From assembly GCA_963556145.1 (NCBI GenBank), contig OY744462.1, forward strand, positions 1,798,001 to 1,862,000: a stretch of 64,000 bases of DNA, read 5' to 3'. Below, one piece after another: positions 1 to 11,103 of the stretch. A program made the translations under genes and the position numbers. Source of the DNA: Hygrocybe punicea. Its lineage: Eukaryota > Basidiomycota > Agaricomycetes > Agaricales > Hygrophoraceae. The notes beneath the pieces were generated by a model. It was not told where the DNA came from, searched no databases, and worked only from the letters and a program-made list of their open reading frames with translations. Every line of letters begins with the position of its first letter. Position 1 is the first letter of the stretch.

Positions 1-2658
1 ATTCCCTGAATCGTGTCCCAAAAGAGGAGGGAAAGATAGAAGGCCGTGATCGGGTATATGTACTTGTTCCGGCGCCACATTCGAAAAACATAACGCTACA
101 GATATGTAAGTGAGTCGAAGGGGATGAGGGCCAAAGCTTAAACTGACCAGAAGGAAGAGCAGAAGAAACAGTGATGGGAGAGCAGAGAAGAAGCCAGTAA
201 CAACAGTTGCCTTCAATCCGAGTCGGCGTTGACTAGTCAGTAATTGTCAGGTACGTAGCACAGACTACGTACAATAAGTGCTCTTCGCTCTCCAGATGTG
301 AGACTCTGGCGCAGAGGGGTAACCGATAGGTTCATTCGTATTGGCAAACTTGACAAAAAATTTGCGACCAAGCAGTAGGGACCAGTTCCGACTCAGGGAT
401 TCCGAACTTGTTTGGCTTGTAGCAAAGCTCAACACGGCCGTTATTTAATAACAGCGGACGCGTCCATTTGGCCGGGGCCTGAGATTAGCGCCATTATATC
501 ATGAGATCTCTCGTACCTTGTTCTATAACAGTCACTCGCCGGCTCAACAATCTTGGACTGCTGAGATTCTTGATATTCGTGTACCGCTGTCTGTAAGTAT
601 TCGGGACAATTCTCTTCAAAATCTGTCGCGGTGGAAGTTTAATGAACAGTCAGTTCAGAACAAGATCACTGCCATTGAAGCGCTCGATCATACACCGCGA
701 CGGTTCACTGACCTAGACTCCGACACGACCGGTACATACTACCAGTACCTTGCCCTGGCCCTGTTTCAATAACTTCGATGGAAGAAACGTATGCTTGGCG
801 GAACGCGGCTTTGTCGTCCAAAACCCGAAACGGAGCCACCTCAAGTTATAATAGACGCTCGTGGAGTTCGACAAGCGTTTCAAGGGCAGGGCTTGGCGTT
901 TTCATTAATCCACGCGTGTCGATCAGGACTCGGATTGCTCCACAGTGGCAGTGACTGGCAGTCGAGCTTTATTATAATCTTGCATTGAAAACCTCGAATT
1001 CTAGGTGTCGCTTCCCATGAATGGACCGATGACTTTAGAATAAGGTGATCACAACTTGTCACCCGTTCAGGTTCATAATTCCTCAATCCTCGCAAGTAGA
1101 GCCCTGAAGTTGGAGGTGTCCAAGGCAAAGCCGCCCCGCCCTGCTCCTGTTGAAGTAAATTTTCAATGAACGACATGGGTCAAGGTACTAGGCCTTGCGA
1201 CTTTTTAGACCTCATCTCCAGCACAGGTTTGATAGTTATTATGCTTGCAAGGCTTGAATATTCCCCCGGAAATCTGATGCGCCAGCAGTACTGTCCAGAT
1301 TCCGTGGTACCTCAGGACACGAGGCCCCGAATGTACAACGGAGGAAGCCATTCAAGAAGTCATGTTCGTGGATAAAGAATCGCTGCTGCAAGGTATCCTT
1401 CACACAATTACTTTTGCAGCTTACCTCGCTACATACAGTACTTCGTGACTGCCGTATTACAAAAGATTGCCCCAAAGTTCTCGCTCCAGTGCATTGAGTG
1501 CATTGTACCTAGCCCTGACACGGTGGACCCTGTCAAATCCTTGAAGGAAGCCCCTTCGGCGGAAATTGGAGGCAACACGGGCGAATGCAGTTGCTCCGGT
1601 GTACGTCAAGCCGCTTAATCTCGCCAGAGCCCTTGGAAGGAAATTCCTTGTCGCAGGTAGGCTTCAACAGTCCCTCAACCGTGAAATCGTAATATCATCA
1701 ACTATGGTTTCAATATGAACAGACTCAAGGTCTCCGCCACTTCCAGGCACCACGGAAAGGATTGACCTAAAATTCAGAGTTCCCAGTATAGGGCTCGCGA
1801 AGACAGCAGTCAACTATCTTGCCGAAAATGTGGGAGTAGTTGAACTTGAATTCCGAACCTGGGACATCAGGCAGCCTGAACCTTTTTTGAGACACCAATT
1901 TTGGTGGAAACTTGGCAGTAGACGCAACGATGGGCAATCCAATCAGAGCGTGAGTTTTCATGCATAATATACGTCGTTCATTTTCAAGTCCTGATAACTC
2001 ACTTTTGATTGTTTTTTGTTTCGTGATGGAAGCTGCTGAGTTAGATACATATATTGGCGATGTGCTGCGTTAATGATATCCATATATTTTATCTGATTCG
2101 CGACTACAGCCTCGGATCCTTGTGACCAAATTCCTGGCAACACTGGAGCTGCAACGAACACAATTAGTACTGGTATTTTCCACTGTTGTTCATTCATTAG
2201 TTTCTCATTCCGTCGTGGGTTAATGAAACAGGATTTTGTGCAACATTGAGAACGGCAAGGATATCACTAAGTGTCGATTCCGCAGTCGGGAAGCTCGTCC
2301 ATTATTACACCCGAATCCTACTGGGACGCCATCAACACTGCCCGCAGCGGAAGTCACGGTGATTCCGCACATCAGAGTCTCAGGTTTCTGTGACAAGAAA
2401 CATAACTTTCGAGCCAACGGATTTCATGGAAGTTACAGTCTCGGCTTTTGAGGCTTCATGCTGCGCCCAAATGAAGCTGTCTACGGAGGTAATGTAGAAG
2501 ACTCTTGCACGATAAAGCCTCGGCAGCAATAAGCTTGTTTGGAATGGTGCGATTGCTGTTCGATTGGTTGCCTGTAACCAGCATTATATAGCGAACTTGG
2601 CCTGTGAGATTCGGAAAAGCTGGATACTGCCATACATAGTATAAAAAGAGGACAAGCC
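1..2658. other. No confident gene; scattered coding-like fragments
   Basis: I cannot support a complete gene here. On the minus strand several short frames follow one another (2664-2456, 2417-2220, 2197-1958, 1961-1767, 1475-1239, 1176-880). A possible acceptor (ttttag) lies near 1769. No set of joins gave a continuous protein and no family motif was recognised. A plus-strand frame at 518-772 is equally anonymous. The stretch could be a decayed gene, or one with introns I failed to place. The first 500 bases show nothing. Confidence 0.3.
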
Positions 2659-3713
2659 CTACTTGCACGGTATCAACACCAGCCTTCCGTACGGCGTCAT
2701 CATGGTGTCCTTCTTAGCACCATTTTTAACCCACAGTCCAACCTCATATATCCCAGGACAAGTCTTCGCCCGCTCCTGCTCGTCTTCATCGCGAGGGATG
2801 CTCAAGATGAGTCGAGTATCCTTGTCGCCTGCAGCAAAGCCAGCCCCTCCTGCCGTGTTGAGGACCCAAGTGTACTCGGCAGCAGAGGACACATGCGGGG
2901 GCTCGCCAATAACGGTCGTCAACTGGGCTGCAACAGCAGCGATCTCTCCGGGACCCTCCAGTAATCGAACATGCGCGATCCCGAGCGCCCGGCATGGGTG
3001 GTGCGTGTTCGACGGCGGGCACTCCGGGACCTGTCCAGACAATCAGCACTTCCTAGCACTCTAACAGACGGTACTCGTTTACCCTCCATTTGCGCGGCGT
3101 GACATCTCCGCAGAAGAACGGGAGCACCCCCAAATCGTGCCGTGCATCAGGCACAGAGAGGATGAACTGGATAGCACGCCCGTCAGGCCGCACACGTCCC
3201 ATGCGCGTTTCTGGCTGATATACCACACCGCTGTCGTCATGCTGCGCCCGTGTGTTAATCAGTTCAGCAATCGACACTTCAATGGAACTCGTCCCGAGGA
3301 AAGCGTACAACGACCAGCCTGGAGGCAGCGACGCCCAGGGGTGGTTCTCGCGCTTATCGCGTTCGGGAGACGAGGGCGGGTAAGTTGAAACCGAGTGTGT
3401 GAAGCAAATGAGTTCGAAGTAGATGCCGTCCTGGAAAACCTGGGCGGGGACAGGTGGGTGCCAACATAAGGAGCACAAGCTTGGTGCTCACAACGAGGGC
3501 GTTAGTGGTCATGCCGTTGGAATGCTCACCGCCTGGGATGACACTACGAGGCAGTTGGACAATTATCAATAAATGATGACCATATAATAGAAGTAAATGA
3601 CTGGCTAACTGAAAACCTAGATCTCGGAATTCCTGGCAGGTCTTGTCGAGTGTTCCCGGTGGCGTGAGATGCACGATGTGGTCTAGGATGTTGGTGGATG
3701 GATGCTCGGACAT
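2659..3713 (-). CDS. Glyoxalase-like domain protein (4 exons)
   Basis: Model: 3713-3610, 3543-3492, 3439-3083, 3030-2659, giving 294 residues. Introns are 66, 52 and 52 nt, all GT-AG, and frames join exactly. The N-terminus carries LDHIVHLTPPGTLDK and, across the first intron, GFHVIPGGEHSNGMTTNAL. Later come YFELICFTH, ERDKRENHPWAS, GVLPFFCGDVTPR and HPCRALGIAHVRLL. This order matches the fungal glyoxalase-like family (PF13468 type), a vicinal-oxygen-chelate fold of two beta-alpha-beta-beta-beta halves. No substrate is established for the fungal members, so a small-molecule lyase or dioxygenase role is inference. There is no signal peptide, so it is probably cytosolic. The start at 3713 (MSEHPS) is preferred; an in-frame ATG at 3734 would add seven residues. 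Confidence 0.88.
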
Positions 3714-4613
3714 GACAGTGAGAGACGGTTGCACAAGCCGTCCATCATCGACTCGGATGAAATAATATAATTCTGGACAATATTAATTTCTACGACCATC
3801 GCCCTCTCCTCCGTCATCTCTGAGATCGATCCGCCATTCCAAAATACCTCGAATGCACATCTTGCCAAGACTCCCTCAACGCCGCCAGCAGGGGGATGGA
3901 TGGTAAGAAATATAATGGCTCTCGGACAGGCCTGAGGCATGCCATAAAACTAACGTAGAACTGGCCAGATCGACTACTCTATACCTTTCCCCAAGTCGCG
4001 ACGTCGCAAGGCTTGCCATGGTAGCTCTTGTGCGCATCTTCTCGAGGTTCTTTTCTTGCTGGGGGATGGTTCAAGAGCATTTCGTGGCATTACGGTACGG
4101 TGGACTAGGACAGCGTGATGAAGCTGTACGAGAGTACGGCATCGATAACTGTATGTTTCGTTATTACTATGATTTGTGTAACACAGCTCACTCGGACCGA
4201 GCACCAGGGCCCTTCCTATCACCGGTCTCACTGGATGCCAATTTGGATTGTCTCCTCCAAATGCAGTGACTTGCACGGGTACCTTAGGTCAGTGCCGTGG
4301 GTGATTGGACTACCCATTAGTAGCCTCATCATCGCACACCGAACCGACGGCACTGTTACCGCGGCCTAACCTATGCGGGAACGCTGTTAATCACTTGCCA
4401 ATTTCGGCGATGAATGACCGTTGACTGTCAACTATAGTTATAGTTCAACGCAGTTATGGTTCAAGCGTCCACAAGCTTATCTGTGGCTCGAGTTCACCTG
4501 CTCAAGTGTGGTGCTCCCCTTTCACACCCTCACGAAGCACTGGTATGTACCGCCTCTGTATCTTCCTTATTTACTTGAGATTTTCACTGCTTCTAGCTCC
4601 CTACGTTTGCACT
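3714..4613. other. Intergenic, no gene seen
   Basis: This lies between two divergently transcribed genes, the glyoxalase-like gene (-) and the BRI3-like gene (+), so it should contain both promoters. Frames on both strands near 4.0-4.3 kb are short, overlap one another and match nothing I recognise. Upstream of 4614 a frame opens at 4506, but it has no family features and is more likely 5' leader. Confidence 0.5.
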
Positions 4614-5195
4614 ATGTCCCAATTATCAGAGAAGACGAGCCCTCCGGTATACCAAACGCAGCTGGGATACCCCGTAGGGAATCAAGGACCCCCTGGACCA
4701 CAACAAGGATTCCAATCACAACAGGGATACCCCCTACTGCAATCGCAACCGCAACAAATTTCCCCCCAACAAGTTTACCCCCAACAACAGGGTCACCCCG
4801 TAATAATGCAACAGGTCATTCCGAATAGTGCGTTTCTGGTCGTGCTAGTAATAGAATAACCTGGGATGCTGTCATTTTTGACAATGATATTTTTCAGATG
4901 TCGATATCGGTCAGCAATTTCGAAACGATTGTAAGTTCAGACTGAAGAACATTTAAATGTGTTATAATCGATTTCGAACTATGCTCAGTGCTGGCGAGAT
5001 GTGCTCAAGGTTACCACGACACGACAACCAAGTATGGTGTTTGCGGCATCATCACTGCAATTTGTCTGTTCCCTATCGGCTTGATCTGTCTTTTGTGAGC
5101 TCCCTCTTTGAGAGACTTATAGCGAGATCGCACTGATTATCCGCTACAGTATCGACTCTGAGAAAAGATGTGTCCGATGCGGAAGTCGTATTTGA
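4614..5195 (+). CDS. BRI3-like small membrane protein (4 exons)
   Basis: Model: 4614-4827, 4898-4930, 4989-5094, 5150-5195, giving 132 residues; all introns are GT-AG and frames join. The first ~80 residues are Pro/Gln/Tyr-rich (repeats such as GYPVGNQGPPGPQQG), a flexible cytosolic tail. They are followed by CAQGYHDTTTKYGVCGIITA, a hydrophobic stretch (LFPIGLICLF) and a cysteine-bearing end (DSEKRCVRCGSRI). The Cys-His start, short membrane segment and CxxC tail are the brain protein I3 (BRI3) pattern. In animals this family localises to lysosomal or endosomal membranes; the fungal role is unknown. The second exon is only 33 nt. The start was chosen because the Pro/Gln-rich tail begins here in frame. 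Confidence 0.85.
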
Positions 5196-5918
5196 TTGCA
5201 CGCGTATGCGAATCATGTTCCATATCTTGAATGTATAAAGTCGCTCCGGCTTATATCACAAGAAATTCCCGAGTTCACATTTGGTGTATTCAACGTCCTA
5301 CGACCATTACCCTGGCTTGCTTCTGATATTCACATATTGGGAATCGGCAGATTTTTCAGCAAAGCGACCTCTTGTACCACCCCTTGGCAAGGGATATGAT
5401 CGTCGAGAGCTCTGAAGTCATCAGCAAAACCGGATTGGCGAGTGTAATCAGCAGTAGTATTACTCCTGTCACTTGAGAATCTCAGAGATTTTGAGATGAA
5501 TATCCACCTCTCTTATCAAACCACCCAGGCAATAGCCAGGTCCCTGTGCTCCAGGCCGGCCACAAGTGGCCCTCGTCCTCTCGTTTGTATCACCGTTCAG
5601 GCCAAATAATCCCGCCCCGCGCCGTACTTAGCCCTGCATCCTCTGGCTTTGCCCAGATTGCTAGAGTTCCTCAGGAACCGCAGCGGGATTCCCGGTAGGG
5701 AACCACTCTTGAGGTCCCCTATCGGCTCCTTGCACTGAACCTCTTCCATTTCTCGAGGTATTCCCACATGACTCCACAGTATAACACGGTGATAGAGCGT
5801 AAAAGGGTCAAGATTTGGCCGACTCGTTTGCCAGGATTACTTTTCCCGGCCAACATTCGTGTGGTGAGGCGGTGTAAAGCGTTCCCGGGGCCCATGCTTC
5901 AGGAACACCAGGATTGGC
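5196..5918. other. Intergenic with a possible exon relic
   Basis: No gene was found. Around 5677-5720 a stretch (GGGATTCCCGGTAGGGAA) resembles part of exon 1 of the upstream BRI3-like gene near 4664 (GGGATACCCCGTAGGGAA). It may be a fragment of a partial duplication. The rest shows nothing. Confidence 0.4.
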
Positions 5919-6823
5919 ATGTATTATAACCGCCCGCTTTCGGTTGTGGGGCTCTTCATCCTTGGTCTGGCAGTTCAATCTCAAGCGTACACCATCGATG
6001 ACACGAACAGCACGATTCAATATCCTCCCGCGCAGAACGTTACCAAACACGTTAATTATTCTGCGTTTGACAATGCTCAACTTTTCAACCAGACGACGTG
6101 AGTGTCACGGTGTTCACAAGTATATTATTGGTTAACTGACATTGCCTTGTTTTTGAAGCACGGGTGAGCCAATCAGTTTTACCTTTTCAAGTAGCATCCC
6201 CCCAATAAGGGTGTGAATATGCAGATACGTATTGTTTGACGAGTGATAATTGCCATATCAAGATCCCTTTCACAGGTCAGCCTATCATGATCTCAGTGAG
6301 GTTGGTAACGATTGAACAATACTCACGTCCGAGTCTAGGATCTGGTATAACCATCTTCAACATGATATTTGATCACGTCAATGCCAGCTTTGCCGTTGAC
6401 GGAGGGTCATCCCAGTCATTCCTGCACGACGATTCATGTATGCGTCACTTCTGCTACAATGTTTCGGTTTACGACATCCAATCGTTGACATTCGCCAACC
6501 ACCTATTGGACATTGCGACGTTCTCCTACGACAATGATTACAGCTTTTTCCTCTTCGACTACGCAGTTGTCAAAGATGAAACTTCTCAGGCTTCTGGAGC
6601 CGCGACGGTTGCATCTTCCTCTGCAGCAGTTACATCTGCTGCAACACCGTCTCCTACCAAATCGACGTATGTATTTTTTTCCCTGCTTGAATTCCGTGAA
6701 TTCTGAAAGTTATTATATGCAAGGATTCGTACCAAGGTGGGCATTGCCCTTGGAGTACTGGGAGGAGTTTCCAGCATCGTTGGGTTTTTTATGGCATGCC
6801 GCGGCCGCAAGCGGGATGGATGA
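5919..6823 (+). CDS. Secreted, membrane-anchored beta-sandwich glycoprotein (4 exons, one microexon)
   Basis: Model: 5919-6097, 6159-6163, 6225-6666, 6724-6823, giving 241 residues. It begins with a signal peptide (positively charged start, then VVGLFILGLAVQSQA). A beta-rich ectodomain with TIDDTNSTIQYPPA and several N-glycosylation sites follows, then a Ser/Thr/Ala-rich stalk. The end is a membrane segment (VGIALGVLGGVSSIVGFFMA) with a short basic tail (CRGRKRDG). This is the general plan of the surface proteins at 11.1 and 17.6 kb. Exon 2 is only 5 nt (CACGG). Reading straight through hits a stop, and skipping it shifts the frame into a stop, so the microexon is needed. Function unknown; a cell-surface or wall-sensing role is only a guess. 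Confidence 0.75.
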
Positions 6824-7454
6824 TCGTGTCACAAAAGCCTGAGAGGTACTACCATTATGCTAAGTCCCAGATCGCAGGCTGATACGCTCTAGAGCTCTGT
6901 CTCCTCCAATCTATCAGAGTACTCAAGTCCCTTGTGGAAAGCTCGAGGCGAAATAGAAAGATAATCAACATCTATACATGTCTCCGAACGAGCACGACTC
7001 TACATTTTTCAATTCTAATTCCGAGATAATATAACTAACACTCGAGCCAATATAACGTTGTTGTATATGTATAAGCAAGCATAGCATGAAAGATAAATAG
7101 GGTTGCTCGAGTGGAGGCGACCAAAAAAACACCAGATACCGGGGAAGAGAGCTCGAGGAGGAGAGGGGGAGGGGAAATAAAATACCCTTGGGTTATCCAA
7201 GGGCCAGAAAGACAGACCAAACACACATAAGTCAAGCCATCCTCATCCTGATTCCAATTCCTTCAATCAAATCCATCAGTCGAACGAGAATTCCAATTCC
7301 AATCCGTTTTCGAATCTCCGACCAAGACGGGGGTTGGGGGGAACCACCGAACCGAGTTTATCCGTCGATTTTTTTTTAGTCGCCAGCAGGTTCGGACGAT
7401 CCATATAAAAATAAAATAAAACGCACAAATGGAGGCGCTGTTTTGCGCGGCGCT
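6824..7454. other. Convergent intergenic / 3' UTR region
   Basis: This lies between the 3' ends of two convergent genes. It is AT- and purine-rich with no frame that resembles a protein. AATAAAA-type strings near 7176-7181 and 7405-7420 could serve polyadenylation on either strand, but I cannot assign them. Confidence 0.5.
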
Positions 7455-9533
7455 TTACGCCACTTCCTGGCACACGACCTCATCAACGCCTTCCCAATCA
7501 ACCAATCTCCCAACCACACGATTCTCTCCCGGCATCCACTCGTCCCCCCACAGACCCGCCACCGCCGCCCGCCGCACAGGGTCCCTGACGAGTAACCGTC
7601 CAACGATCCTCCGCGCTCCCACACTCTCCACCAGCCTGAGTCCTCGCAGCTCGCCATCCCCATTTACCATCTCCCCAGCACTAGCACGCACAGACGGCCA
7701 CTCATACTCCCCCCGCGCAATCCGCATAAGCCATCTCCTCCTCTCTGCCCGCCCACCCTTCCCCTCCATCATCTCCCCTTCCGCTCTTCGCGCCTCACTA
7801 TACCCATATCCCTGCCACCCCAACGAACCTGGCTCCCCACGGATCCCCGTTCCTTCGCCTGCATCTGCGTCTACGCCATCCCCAAATGGCAACCGCCGTA
7901 CACAAACCGCGAACAGCACGACGCCACACGCCCAAGCGTCCGTTGCCCGTGCATCGTATCCGCGGCCAGCCGTGACGAGCTCTGGAGCAGCGTAGGCCTC
8001 GCTGCCACAGCGGGTGCGTAGGCGAGGCGCACGGGGATCCACGAAACGCGCCAATCCAAAATCGCCTAGCTGCGTCAATGCGCGTGAGGATATGGGCAGC
8101 GGGTCTAGGGGTGCAACGAGGAGGATATCTGCATGTGCAGAGAAAAAGAAAATTAAGAGGGTGAATGTGATGGTGGAAACAAGGTATGCTCACTTTCAAG
8201 CTTAATGTCGCGGTGTACGAGCCCGACGCTGTGCATCCATGCAACGGCACTACAGAGCTCACACCACATGCGCTGGAGCGTGCTCTCGCTCAGGGCACCC
8301 CACGCACTATCGTTGTTGACGAGAGTGAGGAGGTCTCCACCAACGAGGTGGGGGAGCACGAGGACGTGGTGGGTAGACGTCGAGAACGCACCGAGGAGCG
8401 CAGTGACGTTCGGGTGTGCGATGTGCTGCAGCGCTGTCAGCCATTAGTCATCCTATTGGATATAACACGAGTATTAAAAAATTAAAAGAAAAAAAGGTGC
8501 GCACCCGGAGGACCTCCACCTCCCTCACGAACCCGACGCGCGTGCGGTCGCTGTCGCGGTCACGATCCTGCTCGCGCGCCCTAGGCGTTGTCTTGACCGC
8601 GACAAGCCGTGAGCCCACCCCTACATCCACCCCGCGAAGATCTGAACCGGACTCGGCGGACTTGGTGATGCCGAGTCCCCGGAGGGCCTCCACGACTGGA
8701 GTCGTGCCGGCAATGTGAGCACCCTTTGGATATGCCCCCACACGGGCGGGTGCAGAGAGGGGTTGGGTGGACGCGTCCTCGGCGAGCCAGACACTGCTGA
8801 ACGCGCCCTGGCCAAGAGTGCGCACGAGTATAAGAGTGATGTGGGGCGGGCCGGGACTGCTGGGGGCGTGAGAGGAAAGAATAGATCCGGGGACGAGAGC
8901 AGAGTCTGGGTTCTCTGGATAATATACAGGGTCTATGGGTGGTGGAGGTGGTAGGGAGGCGGAGGTGGAAGTGGAAGACGGGGAAGACGAAAGAGAGGGA
9001 ACCAGGGACGGTGGGCGGGGGGTGGACTCTGCGTCAAACGAGATAGGGGACGAGATGTCGAGGTGTTCAGTGTCAAGGTCGAGGAAGTCACGTTTATGTT
9101 GATGGAGATCGGTGGGGACGTCGATGGCGAGATCGGTGAGGTAGCGCGAGGGGAAGAGGCGGGAGAGAGCTGGGAGACGTGTTGGGATTGTGAGAGACGC
9201 AGGATCTTGGTGGATGGGTACAGAGTCGAGGGAGGAGGATTTGTAGTGGTGATGATTGGGGGGGGGCGCTGGCGAAGGGGGGCGGGTACTAAAGGGGCTT
9301 CCAAAGAATGCAGATGTCTTGCTTGGGGGCGTGCTCGGGATGCTGGAGGAGGGGCCGGGCGATATGCACGGTGAGGGGATAGAGGGGAGAGACAACACGG
9401 AGATGTCAGAGAAGGTGGAGGAGACAGACGGGGAGGTACCGAGGAGGGACAGGGGCCCGGGAGAGTTGAGGGAGGGCGCTGGGGAGGACGGTGAGCGGGG
9501 CTGATGGGGGGCGGGGGAGAAGGTGGAGGACAT
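7455..9533 (-). CDS. Serine/threonine protein kinase with Ser/Pro-rich N-terminus (3 exons)
   Basis: Model: 9533-8505, 8425-8194, 8128-7455, giving 644 residues; introns are 79 and 65 nt. The first ~235 residues are low-complexity Ser/Pro. The kinase domain then carries all key elements: glycine loop LGQGAFSSVW (~residue 240), VAVK lysine (~314), HRDIKLEN catalytic loop (~414), DFG (~443) and AAPE. An insert of about 50 residues separates the glycine loop from the lysine, which is unusual. The second exon starts with HIAHPNVTALLG, continuing VLR from exon 1; this fixes the acceptor after gctgcag rather than the upstream AG. All catalytic residues are present, so it should be active. The exact kinase group is not resolved; the APE-side motifs fit CAMK-like fungal kinases. 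The coding strand is markedly GC-rich. Confidence 0.88.
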
Positions 9534-9700
9534 CGGCGGTGATGAGCTCGCTGGCTGGGTGCAGTCGTTATCTTGTCATGGCGTTGTTGGGAAAAAAATA
9601 AAAAGTTTGTACAGCGAACGTGCATTTCGGGTATTTCCGGTACAGGACTTATCTGATAACAAATAAGCTAAACTGATAACAAATAAACTAAACAACTACA

Positions 9701-10683
9701 CTACTGGCTGTAGGATGGCAGCTCAGAGTCGCCTTTCTTAGGAACCAGTCCAGGCGTCGCAAACAGGCATACAGCTACATACTCTGTAACCGCAACGAGT
9801 GGGTACCATAACGCCTCATTGCCTTGCGCCTTCAATCCAACGGTGGCAGTCAGGAACGCTTCTCGCGCTATGAGAAGGAGCGAGATGGCTGCAAGAATTA
9901 AAATCCCGTGCTCATGCCCAAACCCAAATTTACCATACACACTCGCTGCAAACATGGAGAATATCAGTTTTTTTTTCCTCCCCCCCCCGCAAAATCAAGC
10001 ATTACGCAGCCACTCACCACGAGACTCCGCACGAGCGAGGTGGATCGTCAAGAGCAAGAGCAAGGCCGAGAGAACGAGGAAGATGATCGAGCTGACTCTG
10101 CGGAGCGTGTTGCCGGCATCGATGTTCGCGGACGTGCCACTAAGCGCCTTGATCGAGCCTGTGATACCGACCGCGACCGCGGCCGCCAGGCACAGGCGGA
10201 ACAACATCCGGTTGCGCGTCAACAGCGAGAGCGGCCCGCGTATGACTTTCCCGTCAGTCAGCAGCTCTCTACGTGCCGACCGCAAACGTGAGTGTGACGA
10301 ATGGGTAGTGAACATGAATGACTTTACCGGTTGAGAATGAGGTTGTATGTAGAATAGATTATCCCCACGAAGCCTACACTGTAGATCACTTGGTTCGTGA
10401 TCAGAAGATTCAGGCTCTCTCCGGCGGCATCCGGGCCAGCAAGGACTGCACGGGTGATGAAGGCGGCGATGCGGAAGGCACAGAAGACCGTGAGGATGAT
10501 GAAGATGTAAGTCGGGCGCACGATTGACTGGCGCAGGTTCCAGCCGAACAGGGGGACGTATAGCACAACGAAGATGATGGCGGCGTCAAGGGAGTGGATA
10601 CCGTTAAAGCATGCATAATTGATGGGATCTGTGGAGCAGTTGCTGGGGTTGGCTGGGGACGACATGGATTGGCTGGAAGTCAT
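9701..10683 (-). CDS. Multi-pass (about seven TM) fungal membrane protein (3 exons)
   Basis: Model: 10683-10328, 10268-10018, 9945-9701, giving 283 residues; introns are 59 and 72 nt. The N-terminus has Cys/Asn-rich extracellular-type sequence (NPSNCSTDPINYACFNG). Hydrophobic helices follow: AAIIFVVLYVPLFGWNLRQ, YIFIILTVFCAFRIAAFI, a third near QVIYSVGFVGIIYSTYNLIL, a fourth at RLCLAAAVAVGITG, a fifth at SIIFLVLSALLLLLTIHLA and two more in the last exon. The layout resembles the fungal DUF7702 / RTA1-like membrane proteins; I lean to DUF7702 but cannot prove it. The C-terminus is short and polar (KKGDSELPSYSQ). Transport or sensing is inferred only from topology. A start at 10665 is equally possible. 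Confidence 0.78.
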
Positions 10684-11103
10684 GCAACGGTAAATATGGT
10701 GGGAGCAACAACCAGTGTTATTTCGAAATGAGTGTTCTTCGGGCCCACAACACAACCGAGCGGATATCGAGGGGCACCGAAATGCAATTCGCAAGGTCCA
10801 TATACTACCTTCACGGACATTTGACTACCTTTATTTTACGTGATCACCTTTCCAACTTCCGGCGAACGTAAAGGAAATTGACTTGCCAGATCCCGTTGCC
10901 ATCGTGACTCCCAGGCACTGGTGGAGCGCCTTCCATAAATATCTGGTAGCGCGCCCTCCTATAAATAACTGCACAGCTTTGCAGCGCCACCGTTCATCGA
11001 GTACCATACGGATCGGTCACCCCCCGCTGACAGCAGCGGGTGGTGTAAGCTTCCACAGCCTACCAGTATCGCACAGCCAACAATGGCAGCTCCACTCAAT
11101 ACA
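10684..11103. other. Intergenic
   Basis: This separates the start of the membrane-protein gene from the 3' end of the next gene on the same strand. A plus-strand frame at 10883-11344 overlaps the coding exon of the neighbour and is a shadow. No other feature is visible. Confidence 0.5.

Noticed and set aside
7429..7995. 188-codon plus-strand frame
   Set aside because: It is antisense to the kinase C-terminal exon, whose DFG and APE motifs fix the true strand.
8933..9625. Pro-rich 230-codon minus-strand frame
   Set aside because: It overlaps the Ser/Pro-rich first exon of the kinase in another frame; the kinase frame has clear domain support.
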